From assembly GCA_934162365.1 (NCBI GenBank), contig CAKPIK010000005.1, positions 9,878 through 73,877 of the forward strand: a stretch of 64,000 bases of DNA, given 5' to 3'. Below, piece by piece: positions 36,301-44,501 of the stretch. Below the pieces are notes generated by a model. The model saw only the letters and a list, made by a program, of their open reading frames with translations. It did no database searches and had not been told where the DNA came from. The first letter of the stretch is position 1. Each line of letters starts with the position of its first letter. The position numbers and the translations under genes were made by a program. This DNA is from an uncultured Clostridia bacterium. GTDB lineage: Bacteria; Bacillota; Clostridia; TANB77; CAG-508.

Positions 36301-36736
36301 AAAAGCAAAAAATAAGCATTTAACAAGTGAACAACTTGAACAAGAGATACGTAATAATTTCAAAATGAATGGACTTATATTAGGTGATGTAAATGTAGTA
36401 AAGATGATGGACAATAATCTAGTAAATGGAAATTCCAATATAGTACCAGCATATATAGATAAAGAAGGTAATTTAAGCAAAAATAAACCAAGCATACTAG
36501 AAAAAGATGAGTTTGAAAAATTACAAATAAAAATAGAAAAAGTAATTAAAGCAATATCACAAGATATATTAAGTGGACAAATACAACAAAAACCAGTATA
36601 CTTGTATAAGAATAAAAAAACAGCTTGTGATTATTGTAATTTTAAAGCAATATGTGGATTTAATCCTAAAATGTGCAATAACAATTATAACTATGTTCCA
36701 AATGCATCAAAAGCAGAAATTTTAGAAAAATTGTAA
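33392..36736 (+). CDS. addB: ATP-dependent nuclease subunit B (AddB)
   Basis: Subunit of the AddAB helicase-nuclease that resects double-strand breaks. 1114 residues: N-terminal Walker A-like GKSGTGKTSLCF and a UvrD-like region, then the C-terminal RecB-family nuclease with IIDYKSSIKNIDL and QIQLLTYLDAV. Iron-sulfur cysteines are at SYRRCPF and the C-terminal ACDYCNFKAICGF. addA normally follows addB, but pgeF is next here and no addA is seen in the window. Confidence 0.92.
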   Translation: MSLRFIYGKSGTGKTSLCFDKINNLIKENKKIYIITPEQFSFSAEKHLMNVLDSKAIMCAEVITFKRIAHRIINSEGNEAKENITNCGKAMLLSYIMEKQKNNLKFLGKTDKNLDLSLRMITELKKNNVDDKLLNEKKETIEDKYIKLKLNDISILYEEFNNAINSKYLNDDDLLSIVKEKICKSNMFKDAYVFIDEFAGFTKQEYSIIEELIKEANEVDITICTDSIDVNCNPDTDIFAANKKTVQKLKEIALKNNVKIIEPIKLEKIYRFKSNELEYLSNNLYNINPSKYLEDSNNIRLFLANNNYTEIEYVANNIIELVRDKDYRYKDISVITKNTEDYSSLIKSIFRKYNIPVFIDEKKDLNQNILVKYIIALLEIYSKSFSMEAVINYIKTGFVDLEDEEIFEFENYCKRSGINGIKKFSNKFEVKVDKNSNIEELNCIKDKIINPLLKLKENLNRDKTIKDITLEIYTFLEKNNIRNILQNKIAFFEKSGNIELANIYNTSWDLLIDILDELVLVLGNEKISFENYINLFKVGINNSSLGKIPATLDEVIVGDVDRSRSEDKKAVFIIGLNDGKFPSNSKNEGFINDEERIYLREKGLELAKTTKEQLYDENFNIYKAFSVAKEILFLSYSASDNDGKGLRKSILLNKIKKIFPKLKEQSDIIEQKTYISSKDVTFDLLLLNLRKYLDGEKIDDIWFRIYDIYMKDRMYNERLITALNGFDYTNIPNNLNQDNIQKLYGDSLETSISKLESYRRCPFSYYLKYGLKLSENTELKLQNMDTGTFMHEVIDEFFITINKEKLNLKEMSEEEIEQIVKEIVDNKLKLSENYVFNAIPKYIVLSKRLKKVIIKAIKYIVKTLKYSDFKVLNTEAEFGTGKNYDPIEVNLENGKRVQIIGKIDRIDIAENKDGRYIRIIDYKSSIKNIDLNEVVAGIQIQLLTYLDAVSKKEEAIPAGTLYFSLIDPVIKAKNKHLTSEQLEQEIRNNFKMNGLILGDVNVVKMMDNNLVNGNSNIVPAYIDKEGNLSKNKPSILEKDEFEKLQIKIEKVIKAISQDILSGQIQQKPVYLYKNKKTACDYCNFKAICGFNPKMCNNNYNYVPNASKAEILEKL

Positions 36737-36754
36737 CTTGTGTAAGGAGATTTT

Positions 36755-37558
36755 ATGAAAGATTTATCAAATGAAAATGTTATCCATATAAACAAAAATG
36801 GAATACAATATATTCAATTTAAAAGATTATTACAATATAAAAATATAACTCACTGTTTTACCTTAAAGCCATTGAATTTTGCAGGTTATGATACTTATGA
36901 ATTAAAAAAGAATGAGGTTGATAAAGCATATACAGATATTTGTAGTGCAATTAACATTTCTGTTGATGATATCTGCAGACCAAAACAAACACATACAGAT
37001 AGAGTAGAAAAAATTGTTGATGGCGATGAAGGAATATATAATCCTAAATTTGATGATGTAGATGCTTTAACAACAAATATAAAAAATAAAGCTTTAACTT
37101 TGTGCTTTGCGGATTGCACACCACTATTATTTTTTGACCCAGTAAAAAATGTAATTGCTAATACTCATTCGGGTTGGAAGGGCACATATCAAGAGATTGG
37201 TTCTAAAACAGTAAAAAAACTAATCGAAGAATATGGATGCAATCCTGAAGATTTAATATGTTGTATTGGACCACATATTAGAAAATGTCATTTTGAAGTT
37301 GACAAAGATGTTAGAGATATGTTTTATAATAAGTTTAAAAACTTAAAAAACATAGATAATTATATAATTGGAAAAGGGCCTAAATATTATATAGATACTC
37401 TAGGAATAAATACAGAAAATTTATTAAACTTAGGCTTGAAAAAAGAAAATATAATAGATAGCAAAATTTGTACAGTATGCGAAAGTGATATTTGTCATTC
37501 TTTTAGAGCTGAAAAAGAAAAAGCAGGAAGAAGTATATCATTAATAGAATTAATTTAA
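36755..37558 (+). CDS. pgeF: Multicopper-oxidase-fold protein PgeF (YfiH family)
   Basis: 267 residues of the laccase-domain YfiH family, implicated in peptidoglycan editing and reported to act on purine nucleosides. Signatures: RPKQTHTDRVEKI, DALTTNIKN, LCFADCTPLLFFDP, ANTHSGWKGTYQEIG, CIGPHIRKCHFEVD, and C-terminal CTVCESDICHSFRAEK. The metal-binding His/Cys residues are all present. ldcA follows at 10 bp, so the two cell-wall-related genes are likely co-expressed. Confidence 0.9.
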   Translation: MKDLSNENVIHINKNGIQYIQFKRLLQYKNITHCFTLKPLNFAGYDTYELKKNEVDKAYTDICSAINISVDDICRPKQTHTDRVEKIVDGDEGIYNPKFDDVDALTTNIKNKALTLCFADCTPLLFFDPVKNVIANTHSGWKGTYQEIGSKTVKKLIEEYGCNPEDLICCIGPHIRKCHFEVDKDVRDMFYNKFKNLKNIDNYIIGKGPKYYIDTLGINTENLLNLGLKKENIIDSKICTVCESDICHSFRAEKEKAGRSISLIELI

Positions 37559-37568
37559 GGAGAATGTT

Positions 37569-38492
37569 ATGGTACCAGAAGCTATAAAAGCAGGAGATGT
37601 AATTGGAGTTGTTGCTCCATCTGAGATTATAAAAGAAGAAGAAATAGAAGAAATTGAAAGTTCTAAAAAGTTTTTTGAAAATCTAGGATATAAAATAAAA
37701 TTTGGAAAATATGTAAAAGAAAATTCAACTGGCTATGGGGCAACTGCAAAACAAAAAGCAGAAGATTTAAATAATGCATTTAAAGACAAAGAAGTCAAAG
37801 CTATTATTTGTGCAAAAGGTGGCTGGGACTGTAATGCTACATTTGATTATTTAGATTATGACTTAATAAAAGAAAATCCTAAAATAATATGTGGATATAG
37901 CGATATAACAGCGCTTTGTAATATTATTTATTCAAAAACAGGACTTGTAACTTTTAATGGGTCTAATTTTAAATCTATATCAGATTGGAATGGCGTAGAT
38001 AAGTATTCTGCAAATGAATTAATAAAAAGATTACAAGATAAAAGTTTAGAATTTGGTACAAAAGAAGATAAATATGATACAATAAAACCAGGGAAGGCAA
38101 AAGGAATATTAGTTGGAGGAAATTTAAGTTTAGTAACAGGGCTTGTTTCTGGAAAATATAAAATGGATTTTACAGATAAAATTTTATTTATAGAAGAACT
38201 AGCTTATGAATCAAATCCGAGTTTTGTAAGTCATTACTTGTATCATTTAAAACAAAATGGAGTATTTGACCAAATAAAAGGTATATGGGTAGGCAATTAT
38301 GAACATGAAAGTCAAATAGCACTTGAGAAAATATTATTAGATGTGTTGGATGGAGAATATGATTTTCCAATAATAAAATCAAATAATTTTGGACATTGTG
38401 AAAGAAAAACTGTAATTCCGATAGGCACAATGGCAGAAATAAATACAGAAGAAAACGTAAAAATTAAGTTGTTAGAAAATTGTGTGAGGTAA
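37569..38492 (+). CDS. ldcA: LD-carboxypeptidase (S66 family)
   Basis: Trims the terminal D-Ala of murein tetrapeptides. 307 residues: GDVIGVVAPSE, AIICAKGGWDCNATFDYLD, the nucleophile Ser in CGYSDITALC, LFIEELAYESNPS with the catalytic Glu, and the His in NNFGHCERKTVIPIG. Lack of a signal peptide fits a cytosolic recycling enzyme. The gene starts 10 bp after pgeF. Confidence 0.9.
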   Translation: MVPEAIKAGDVIGVVAPSEIIKEEEIEEIESSKKFFENLGYKIKFGKYVKENSTGYGATAKQKAEDLNNAFKDKEVKAIICAKGGWDCNATFDYLDYDLIKENPKIICGYSDITALCNIIYSKTGLVTFNGSNFKSISDWNGVDKYSANELIKRLQDKSLEFGTKEDKYDTIKPGKAKGILVGGNLSLVTGLVSGKYKMDFTDKILFIEELAYESNPSFVSHYLYHLKQNGVFDQIKGIWVGNYEHESQIALEKILLDVLDGEYDFPIIKSNNFGHCERKTVIPIGTMAEINTEENVKIKLLENCVR

Positions 38493-38495
38493 TAT

Positions 38496-39041
38496 ATGTA
38501 CGAAACATGGGAAGAATTAGAAGCTTCAATTGAAAATTGTAATAAATGTAAATTATGTACTGGCAGAAAAAACATTGTATTTGGTTGCGGAAATAAAAAT
38601 GCAAATATAATGTTTATTGGAGAAGGACCAGGAGCAGACGAAGATATTCAAGGGGAACCATTTGTTGGTAAGGCCGGACAACTTATGAATAAAGCATTTG
38701 AAGCCTTGGATATAAAAAGAGAAGATGTATATATTGCAAATATTGTAAAATGTAGACCACCTAAAAATAGAAATCCAGAAAAAGATGAAGCAATGGCTTG
38801 TATGGATTATTTAAGAAACCAAGTAATGCTTATAAAACCTAAAATAATAGTACTTTTAGGAAGTGTAGCGCTTAAAAATATACTTGGGGAAGAATATGGA
38901 ATAACATCAGCTAGAGGAAAATGGATAGAAAAGAAGGGGATTTGGTATATGCCAACATTTCATCCAGCAGCACTTTTGAGAGATGAAAGTAAAAAAATAG
39001 ATTTTTGGAGAGATTTGAAATTAGTAAAGGAAAAAATGTAG
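38496..39041 (+). CDS. Family 4 (Fe-S) uracil-DNA glycosylase
   Basis: Removes uracil from DNA. 181 residues: Fe-S cysteines in CNKCKLCTGR plus later Cys residues (VKCRPP, ACMDYL), GEGPGADEDIQGEPFVGKAGQLMNK as the catalytic GEAPG-type motif, IANIVKCRPPKNRNP, LLGSVALKNILG, and the MPTFHPAALLRD motif. It follows ldcA with a 3-bp gap. Confidence 0.93.
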   Translation: MYETWEELEASIENCNKCKLCTGRKNIVFGCGNKNANIMFIGEGPGADEDIQGEPFVGKAGQLMNKAFEALDIKREDVYIANIVKCRPPKNRNPEKDEAMACMDYLRNQVMLIKPKIIVLLGSVALKNILGEEYGITSARGKWIEKKGIWYMPTFHPAALLRDESKKIDFWRDLKLVKEKM

Positions 39042-39042
39042 A

Positions 39043-40311
39043 GTGAAAATGGGTTGTAGTAAAATAGAAGAAATAAATGAAAAAGCTAAGTATTGTTTAA
39101 ATTGCAAAAATAAACCTTGCAAAAAAGGATGCCCTTTGCAAAACAATATACCAGACTTTATTAATTGCGTAAAAGAGGGAAAATATGAAGAAGCATTTGA
39201 AATACTAAGCCAAACTACTATCTTTGAACCAATATGTGGAAGAATATGTCCACATAAGAAACAATGTGAAGGTAGTTGTGTAAGAGGTATAAAAGGAAAT
39301 AGTGTTGATATTGGAGAGTTAGAAACATTTATAGGAGATTTTGCATTAAATAATATTAATTTTAAGAAGAATGATTTAAATGTAAATGGTAAAAGGGTAG
39401 CAATTATAGGTTCAGGGCCATCAGGATTAGCATGTAGTTATTTGTTATCACAAAATGGTTATAAAGTTTCTATATTTGAAAAACATTCTAAACTTGGAGG
39501 ATTATTAAGATATGGAATACCAAACTTTAGACTAGATAAAAAACTATTAGATGATTGGATAGAAAAATTTATTCTAAATGATAATATTGAAACACATGTA
39601 AATACTGAATTAGGAAAAGATATAAGTATAGAAAAATTAGAATCAGAGTTTGATTATATTGTCCTTTCATTTGGAGCTAATATATCTAGTAGAATGAACA
39701 TTCCTGGGGAAGAATTAGATTTTGTATTAGGTGGAAATGAATTATTAGAATATAAAAATATGCCAGATTTTAGAAATAAAGAAGTAGCTGTAATTGGTGG
39801 CGGAAATGTAGCGATGGATTCTGCAAGAACAATAAAAAGATTAGGGGCAAAAAAAGTTAAGATTATTTATAGAAGATCAGAAGCAGAAATGCCAGCAGAA
39901 GTTAAAGAAATAGAGGCTGCAAAAAATGAAGGAATAGAATTTTTATTTAAAACCAATATTTTAAAAGCATTTTATGATAAACAAAATAGAAAAATAGAAT
40001 GTATAAAAACTGAATTAGTACAAAAAAGAAATGAAATTCGTAGAGTTCCAGTGAATATAGAAAAAAGTAATTATTTAATGGATATTGATTATGTTATAAT
40101 GGCAGTTGGCTCAAAACCTGACAATAATTTAATTAATATACTTAATTTAAAACTTAATGAATGGGGATATTTAAAAACCTACGAAAATTATAGCACATCA
40201 AAAGAAAAAATATATGCAATTGGAGACGTTGCAGGAAATAAACAAACTGTGGCATGGGCAGCTAGAAGTGGATTTGATTGTGCTAAAAATATAATTAATA
40301 AAGAAAAATAA
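39043..40311 (+). CDS. GltD-like FAD/NAD(P) oxidoreductase (glutamate synthase small-subunit type)
   Basis: 422 residues. The N-terminal part carries clustered cysteines for two 4Fe-4S clusters (CLNCKNKPCKKGCPLQ and CGRICPHKKQCEGSC). An FAD site follows (AIIGSGPSGLACSYLL), GGLLRYGIPNFRLDK, and an NAD(P) site (AVIGGGNVAMDSARTIKRLG), ending in YAIGDVAGNKQTVAWAARSG. It could be GltD with a distant GltA or a homolog such as SudA; no large subunit is adjacent. Start is GTG 39043 or ATG 39049; I cannot decide. Confidence 0.85.
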   Translation: MKMGCSKIEEINEKAKYCLNCKNKPCKKGCPLQNNIPDFINCVKEGKYEEAFEILSQTTIFEPICGRICPHKKQCEGSCVRGIKGNSVDIGELETFIGDFALNNINFKKNDLNVNGKRVAIIGSGPSGLACSYLLSQNGYKVSIFEKHSKLGGLLRYGIPNFRLDKKLLDDWIEKFILNDNIETHVNTELGKDISIEKLESEFDYIVLSFGANISSRMNIPGEELDFVLGGNELLEYKNMPDFRNKEVAVIGGGNVAMDSARTIKRLGAKKVKIIYRRSEAEMPAEVKEIEAAKNEGIEFLFKTNILKAFYDKQNRKIECIKTELVQKRNEIRRVPVNIEKSNYLMDIDYVIMAVGSKPDNNLINILNLKLNEWGYLKTYENYSTSKEKIYAIGDVAGNKQTVAWAARSGFDCAKNIINKEK

Positions 40312-40341
40312 AGAAGCATTTTAAATGCTTCTTTGTTTTTA
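40310..40341. terminator. Bidirectional terminator between convergent genes
   Basis: AAAGAAGCATT (40310-40320) pairs with AATGCTTCTTT (40324-40334), then TGTTTTT. A-rich upstream, so it can serve both strands. Confidence 0.8.
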
Positions 40342-41445
40342 TTTCATATTAATATCATTGTAATTATAATTACGGTTTTTATTATAATTGTAACCAATTA
40401 AAGTTTTAATTTTTCTAATTATATTTCCAAATAAAGTTTCTTTTACTGGAATTAATGCTAAAGGTTTACTTGGCATATTATTATATCTTTTTTCTAAATC
40501 AGCCATTTTATTAATATAGTAATCATTGAAAAATGTATAATCGTCTGTAACACCAATAAAGTTTCTATATGTGTACAATGCATTTCTGTAATTTTCCATA
40601 CTTTTTGGAGTATATAATGAGTCAAATAGATTATCAAAAAAACTTGTGAAAATTCTATTTTGAGTCATTAAAAATCCTTTTTTTATTGTTTCTTTTAATT
40701 TTGCAGATTTTTTCATAAGTTTCGCTGTTTCAGCTGTTATTATATTACTATTCTGCACTTTTTCTAAAATTTCATTTAATTGATCTTCTAGGTACATAAT
40801 AGAATTTATATTATTTTTTATTATTTCAAAATCTTCTTTACTTGTTAAAGTAATAAACTTATTTTTGAAGTTATCATTTCCATATAAGGTACTATTATAT
40901 AAAACATATTCACCTGTTATATATGCCATTTGTCTTACTAAATTACATTCTAAAGTATAGTAATCTGGACTATTAGAAGGAAGCTCAATGTCAAAATATT
41001 TAACTGTATCAAATTTTGCTTTACTACACTTCATAGTCATTAATTGAACAGCAGCTTCGTTTAAAGCCATTCCAGAAAGCTTTATGTCTGTAAAATCACA
41101 AAGACCAAGTTTAATTAATTTATTTTTAGAATTGACTTCACTTTGCAAAGAATGAATACATTCATGAATTGCTACATCGCTTAAGTTCTCTAAATCTGTA
41201 TTTTCTGCAAAATAAATTGATGAGTTTTTATAAAAGTATTTTGCAGCTACACCACTAGGAATCTTTGCTATGTACATGTTAAGTCTAGAAATTCTAGTAA
41301 ATAATTCATGATAATTAAAATTTTGCTCTGGAAAATTATCTACTAATTTCTTTGCAATATTTGCAGCAATGCTATTTACTTTAAGAGTATTTAATTGTGT
41401 AATTACTTCAATTCCTTCTTTTCGAAGGTCAGATTTTATACTCAC
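40339..41445 (-). CDS. Putative zinc metallopeptidase-like protein (HExxH), unknown family
   Basis: 368 residues from the GTG at 41445, which follows AAAGGAG on the minus strand; an earlier ATG lacks a ribosome binding site. The motif VAIHECIHSLQSE is an HExxH zinc site, and ~30 residues later LNEAAVQLM offers the downstream Glu expected of gluzincins. The rest is helical, Asn/Lys-rich, with ITRISRLNMYIAKIPSGVAAKYFY before the motif. No signal peptide is visible. I do not recognise the family; peptidase activity is inferred from the motif alone. Confidence 0.65.
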   Translation of the reverse strand: MSIKSDLRKEGIEVITQLNTLKVNSIAANIAKKLVDNFPEQNFNYHELFTRISRLNMYIAKIPSGVAAKYFYKNSSIYFAENTDLENLSDVAIHECIHSLQSEVNSKNKLIKLGLCDFTDIKLSGMALNEAAVQLMTMKCSKAKFDTVKYFDIELPSNSPDYYTLECNLVRQMAYITGEYVLYNSTLYGNDNFKNKFITLTSKEDFEIIKNNINSIMYLEDQLNEILEKVQNSNIITAETAKLMKKSAKLKETIKKGFLMTQNRIFTSFFDNLFDSLYTPKSMENYRNALYTYRNFIGVTDDYTFFNDYYINKMADLEKRYNNMPSKPLALIPVKETLFGNIIRKIKTLIGYNYNKNRNYNYNDINMK

Positions 41446-41636
41446 TTTAATTTTCTCTCCTTTGTATAACATACCAACAATATTATATACTATAAATCTC
41501 CAAAAATACAACAAAATTTGCATAAAAAAATATTACATTTATGTTACAAAATGCTAAAAATTTAGTTTGCAATACTAGGTTAATTATGTTAGAATTTAAT
41601 TGTTTAAAGATACTAATTATTTGGAAGGTGATATAT

Positions 41637-42437
41637 ATGAATATAGAAAAAATAAAAGATGTTTTATCACATCAAAATTTTATAACATCAATAATTGCAT
41701 TAATTGTAATTTTTGTTATATATCAGATTATAAAGAAGATAATTAATATAATAGTGAGTAAAATAGATTCTAAAAATACAAGAAATTATAAAAAGAAAAA
41801 AACATATTTAAAATTGGTTAACAGTTGTTTTAAATATGTGTTTGTAGTACTTGCAATTTTGATTGTTTTACAAGTAAATGGAATAGATGTAACATCTATA
41901 ATTACTGGATTAGGAATAGTATCTATAATAGTAGGTTTAGCATTGCAAGATGCATTAAAAGATATTATTATGGGCTTTAATATTATAGTAGATAATTATT
42001 TTTCAGTTGGAGATGTTGTAAAAATAGATGATGTAGAGGGTAAAGTTATTGGATTAGGAATTAAGAATACTAAAATAGAAGATATAAATAATCCTAATAT
42101 ACTTGTTATTGCAAATAGAAATATAAGTAAAGCAAAAGTTTTAGCCAATAGATTTGATATAGATATTCCACTTCCATATGAAGAAAACATACAAAAGATG
42201 GAAGGCGTTTTAAACGAAATTATAAATAAAGTAAAAGAAAATGTTGATGTAAATGATATAAAATATGAAGGTGTGAGTGAATTTTCGGATTCAGCAATAA
42301 AATATAAATTAAGAGTATGGTGCAAAATAGAAAATAAATTTCAAGTACAAAGAGCAATATTAAGAATAGTAAAAATAGAACTTGACGAGAAAAATATACA
42401 AATTCCATATAATCAACTTGACGTACATACAAAATAA
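41637..42437 (+). CDS. Small-conductance mechanosensitive channel (MscS family)
   Basis: 266 residues, three membrane segments (ITSIIALIVIFVIYQIIKKI, CFKYVFVVLAILIVLQV and a pore helix GLGIVSIIVGLALQDALKDIIMG), then the soluble beta domain NYFSVGDVVKIDDVEGKVIGLG. Opens under membrane tension to release solutes in osmotic downshock. The ATG at 41637 follows GGAAGGTGA; the upstream frame from 41541 is not supported. Confidence 0.9.
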   Translation: MNIEKIKDVLSHQNFITSIIALIVIFVIYQIIKKIINIIVSKIDSKNTRNYKKKKTYLKLVNSCFKYVFVVLAILIVLQVNGIDVTSIITGLGIVSIIVGLALQDALKDIIMGFNIIVDNYFSVGDVVKIDDVEGKVIGLGIKNTKIEDINNPNILVIANRNISKAKVLANRFDIDIPLPYEENIQKMEGVLNEIINKVKENVDVNDIKYEGVSEFSDSAIKYKLRVWCKIENKFQVQRAILRIVKIELDEKNIQIPYNQLDVHTK

Positions 42438-42453
42438 AAAATAGGAGAATAAA

Positions 42454-43536
42454 GTGAGAAAAGTTTGGGATATATTAAGAAAGAATGTGCTATGGAGTTC
42501 TTTAATAAATATATTAGTAGTTATATTAGTATATTTCTTATTAAAAATATTCAATATTACATTTAGGCAATGGGTGTACTATTTTGTTTTCTCTATAACA
42601 GTAATTGGTATTATTATAGGATCTGTACAGATTGCAAAAAGAAGAGGGAAGAAAACGAAAGCTCTGTTTATATTTTTAGGTATTGTGATTGCTATTATTA
42701 TAGTAATATTTTGGAAAATTATTTTACTAGTATTTGCCTTTTCATATAAGCCAGAGCATATTGTTACTAAAGATAATAAAAAATATGTTGCATATGTAAT
42801 AGCTTTTAAACAGGTTGAAGTGGAGTATTATGATTATATAAATTTTTTCTTAGTTGGAAATAGATTAAAATTAAGAGAAGAATTTGGAAGAGGAGGTTAT
42901 GACCCCTTTGATGGTGAGCATAATGATAAAAAAGTATTAAGATATTATTATTATGATAATAACAATAATGTTATTAATACAAATGATGAGCTGTATAACA
43001 AATTAAAATCAAGAGACTCTAAAACCAATACAATTGAGGAATCTAATGATAATTTATCAGAAGTAACTGAAACATCAACTATAAAACAAGATATAATTTA
43101 TGAAAAAAGAATTAATGATAAAATAGTTATAAGAGTAATAAATAAAGGAGACATTTTAGCACAAAGGTCAATAATTGGAATTGAGAAAACGGTTAATAAT
43201 GGAGAAACGTGGAATGAACAATTAGAAACAAGTGATGGAGTTATTCAAATTCATAATGGGGCAAAATTTGTTTTTATAAATGAAAATATAGGTTTTATTA
43301 ATGATCCTGGATTAGCAGGAACAAATGGAGAAAATAGTGGTTTGCTAGTAACAACAAATGGGGGTAAAAGCTTTTCAGATGTCATATTTAAGAATTCTAT
43401 GCAAGGATTTCACATAGAGGATGTACCATATTTAGAGAATAATATGTTAAAACTTAAAGTTTATAAAATAGAAAATTATGAAAAAAAATATTATTATTTA
43501 TATAGTGAGGACAATGGAAAAACTTGGGATTGTTAG
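42454..43536 (+). CDS. Membrane protein with external Asp-box (BNR) repeats, unknown
   Basis: 360 residues from a GTG start. Three N-terminal membrane segments (up to ~residue 100) are followed by an external region with Asp-box-like motifs NNGETW, TNGGKSF and EDNGKTW, spaced as in beta-propellers of the sialidase/Ycf48 type. With only three visible boxes it may be a partial propeller. Function unknown. It follows mscS at 16 bp and could be co-transcribed. Confidence 0.6.
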   Translation: MRKVWDILRKNVLWSSLINILVVILVYFLLKIFNITFRQWVYYFVFSITVIGIIIGSVQIAKRRGKKTKALFIFLGIVIAIIIVIFWKIILLVFAFSYKPEHIVTKDNKKYVAYVIAFKQVEVEYYDYINFFLVGNRLKLREEFGRGGYDPFDGEHNDKKVLRYYYYDNNNNVINTNDELYNKLKSRDSKTNTIEESNDNLSEVTETSTIKQDIIYEKRINDKIVIRVINKGDILAQRSIIGIEKTVNNGETWNEQLETSDGVIQIHNGAKFVFINENIGFINDPGLAGTNGENSGLLVTTNGGKSFSDVIFKNSMQGFHIEDVPYLENNMLKLKVYKIENYEKKYYYLYSEDNGKTWDC

Positions 43537-43569
43537 AAAATGGATAATTTAAAAGGAGAAGAATAGATA

Positions 43570-44478
43570 ATGGAGAAAGAAAACGGAGTGCCACTATTTT
43601 TGATAGAAAAATTAAATAAACAATATGGAGAAGAAATAACTAATAAAATATTAAACGGGTATTCACAAAATAGAGTGGTAAGTTTAAGAGTAAATACTAT
43701 AAAAGCTACTTCTCAAGAGATATGTAATGAGCTTTTAAGAAATAATATAGAATTTGAGAAGGTAAGTTTTTGTGATGATGCATTAGTTATAAAGAACACT
43801 AATGAAGAAAAAATTAAAGAACTTGATATTTATAAAAATGGAAGTATTTATTTACAAAGCTTATCTTCAATGTTGCCACCAATTATTCTAAAACCAAAGG
43901 AAAATGAAGATATATTAGACATGACTGCAGCACCGGGTGGAAAAACAACTCAAATTGCAGCATTAACAAATAATAAAGCACATATAACTGCTTGTGAGAT
44001 GAATAATATTAGAATAGAAAAATTGAAATATAATGTGCAAAAACAGGGGGCAACAAATGTTAGTATTTTAAAGGAAGATAGTAGGAGATTAAATGATTAT
44101 TTCGCTTTTGATAAGATATTACTTGATGCACCATGTAGCGGAAGCGGAACAATAGAATTAGAAAATAAAAAAACATATAATGGATTTACTGAAAAATTAT
44201 TAGAAAAAACAACTCAAAGCCAGCTTACATTATTAAAAAAAGCATTAAAAATTTTAAAACCAGGACATGAAATGGTATATTCAACCTGTTCAATTCTACA
44301 AGAGGAAAATGAAGATATAATTAGCAAAGCAATTAAAGGCGCAAAGGTAGAAGTTGTTCCCATAGAAATTCAAGGAGATATTCCAAAACTACCTTGCAAA
44401 ATAGAAGGAGCGCTTTGTGTTGCACCAACTAAGTATTATGAAGGATTTTTCGTTGTAAAACTAAAAAAGATAAAATAA
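43570..44478 (+). CDS. RsmB/RsmF-type rRNA m5C methyltransferase
   Basis: 302 residues of the NOL1/NOP2/Sun family: VSLRVNTIK, MTAAPGGKTTQIAAL (AdoMet site), KILLDAPCSGSGTIE (motif IV Cys) and VYSTCSILQEENE (motif VI catalytic Cys). It is shorter than B. subtilis RsmB and lacks an obvious N-terminal NusB-like or C-terminal PUA domain. Likely modifies rRNA cytosine. Confidence 0.88.
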   Translation: MEKENGVPLFLIEKLNKQYGEEITNKILNGYSQNRVVSLRVNTIKATSQEICNELLRNNIEFEKVSFCDDALVIKNTNEEKIKELDIYKNGSIYLQSLSSMLPPIILKPKENEDILDMTAAPGGKTTQIAALTNNKAHITACEMNNIRIEKLKYNVQKQGATNVSILKEDSRRLNDYFAFDKILLDAPCSGSGTIELENKKTYNGFTEKLLEKTTQSQLTLLKKALKILKPGHEMVYSTCSILQEENEDIISKAIKGAKVEVVPIEIQGDIPKLPCKIEGALCVAPTKYYEGFFVVKLKKIK

Positions 44479-44501
44479 AAATCACCAATTGGTGATTTTT
44501 A
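44476..44501. terminator. Bidirectional palindromic terminator between rRNA methyltransferase gene and leuS
   Basis: AAAAATCACCAA is followed directly by TTGGTGATTTTT (44477-44500), a perfect palindrome with A- and T-runs, placed between convergent stops. Confidence 0.8.
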
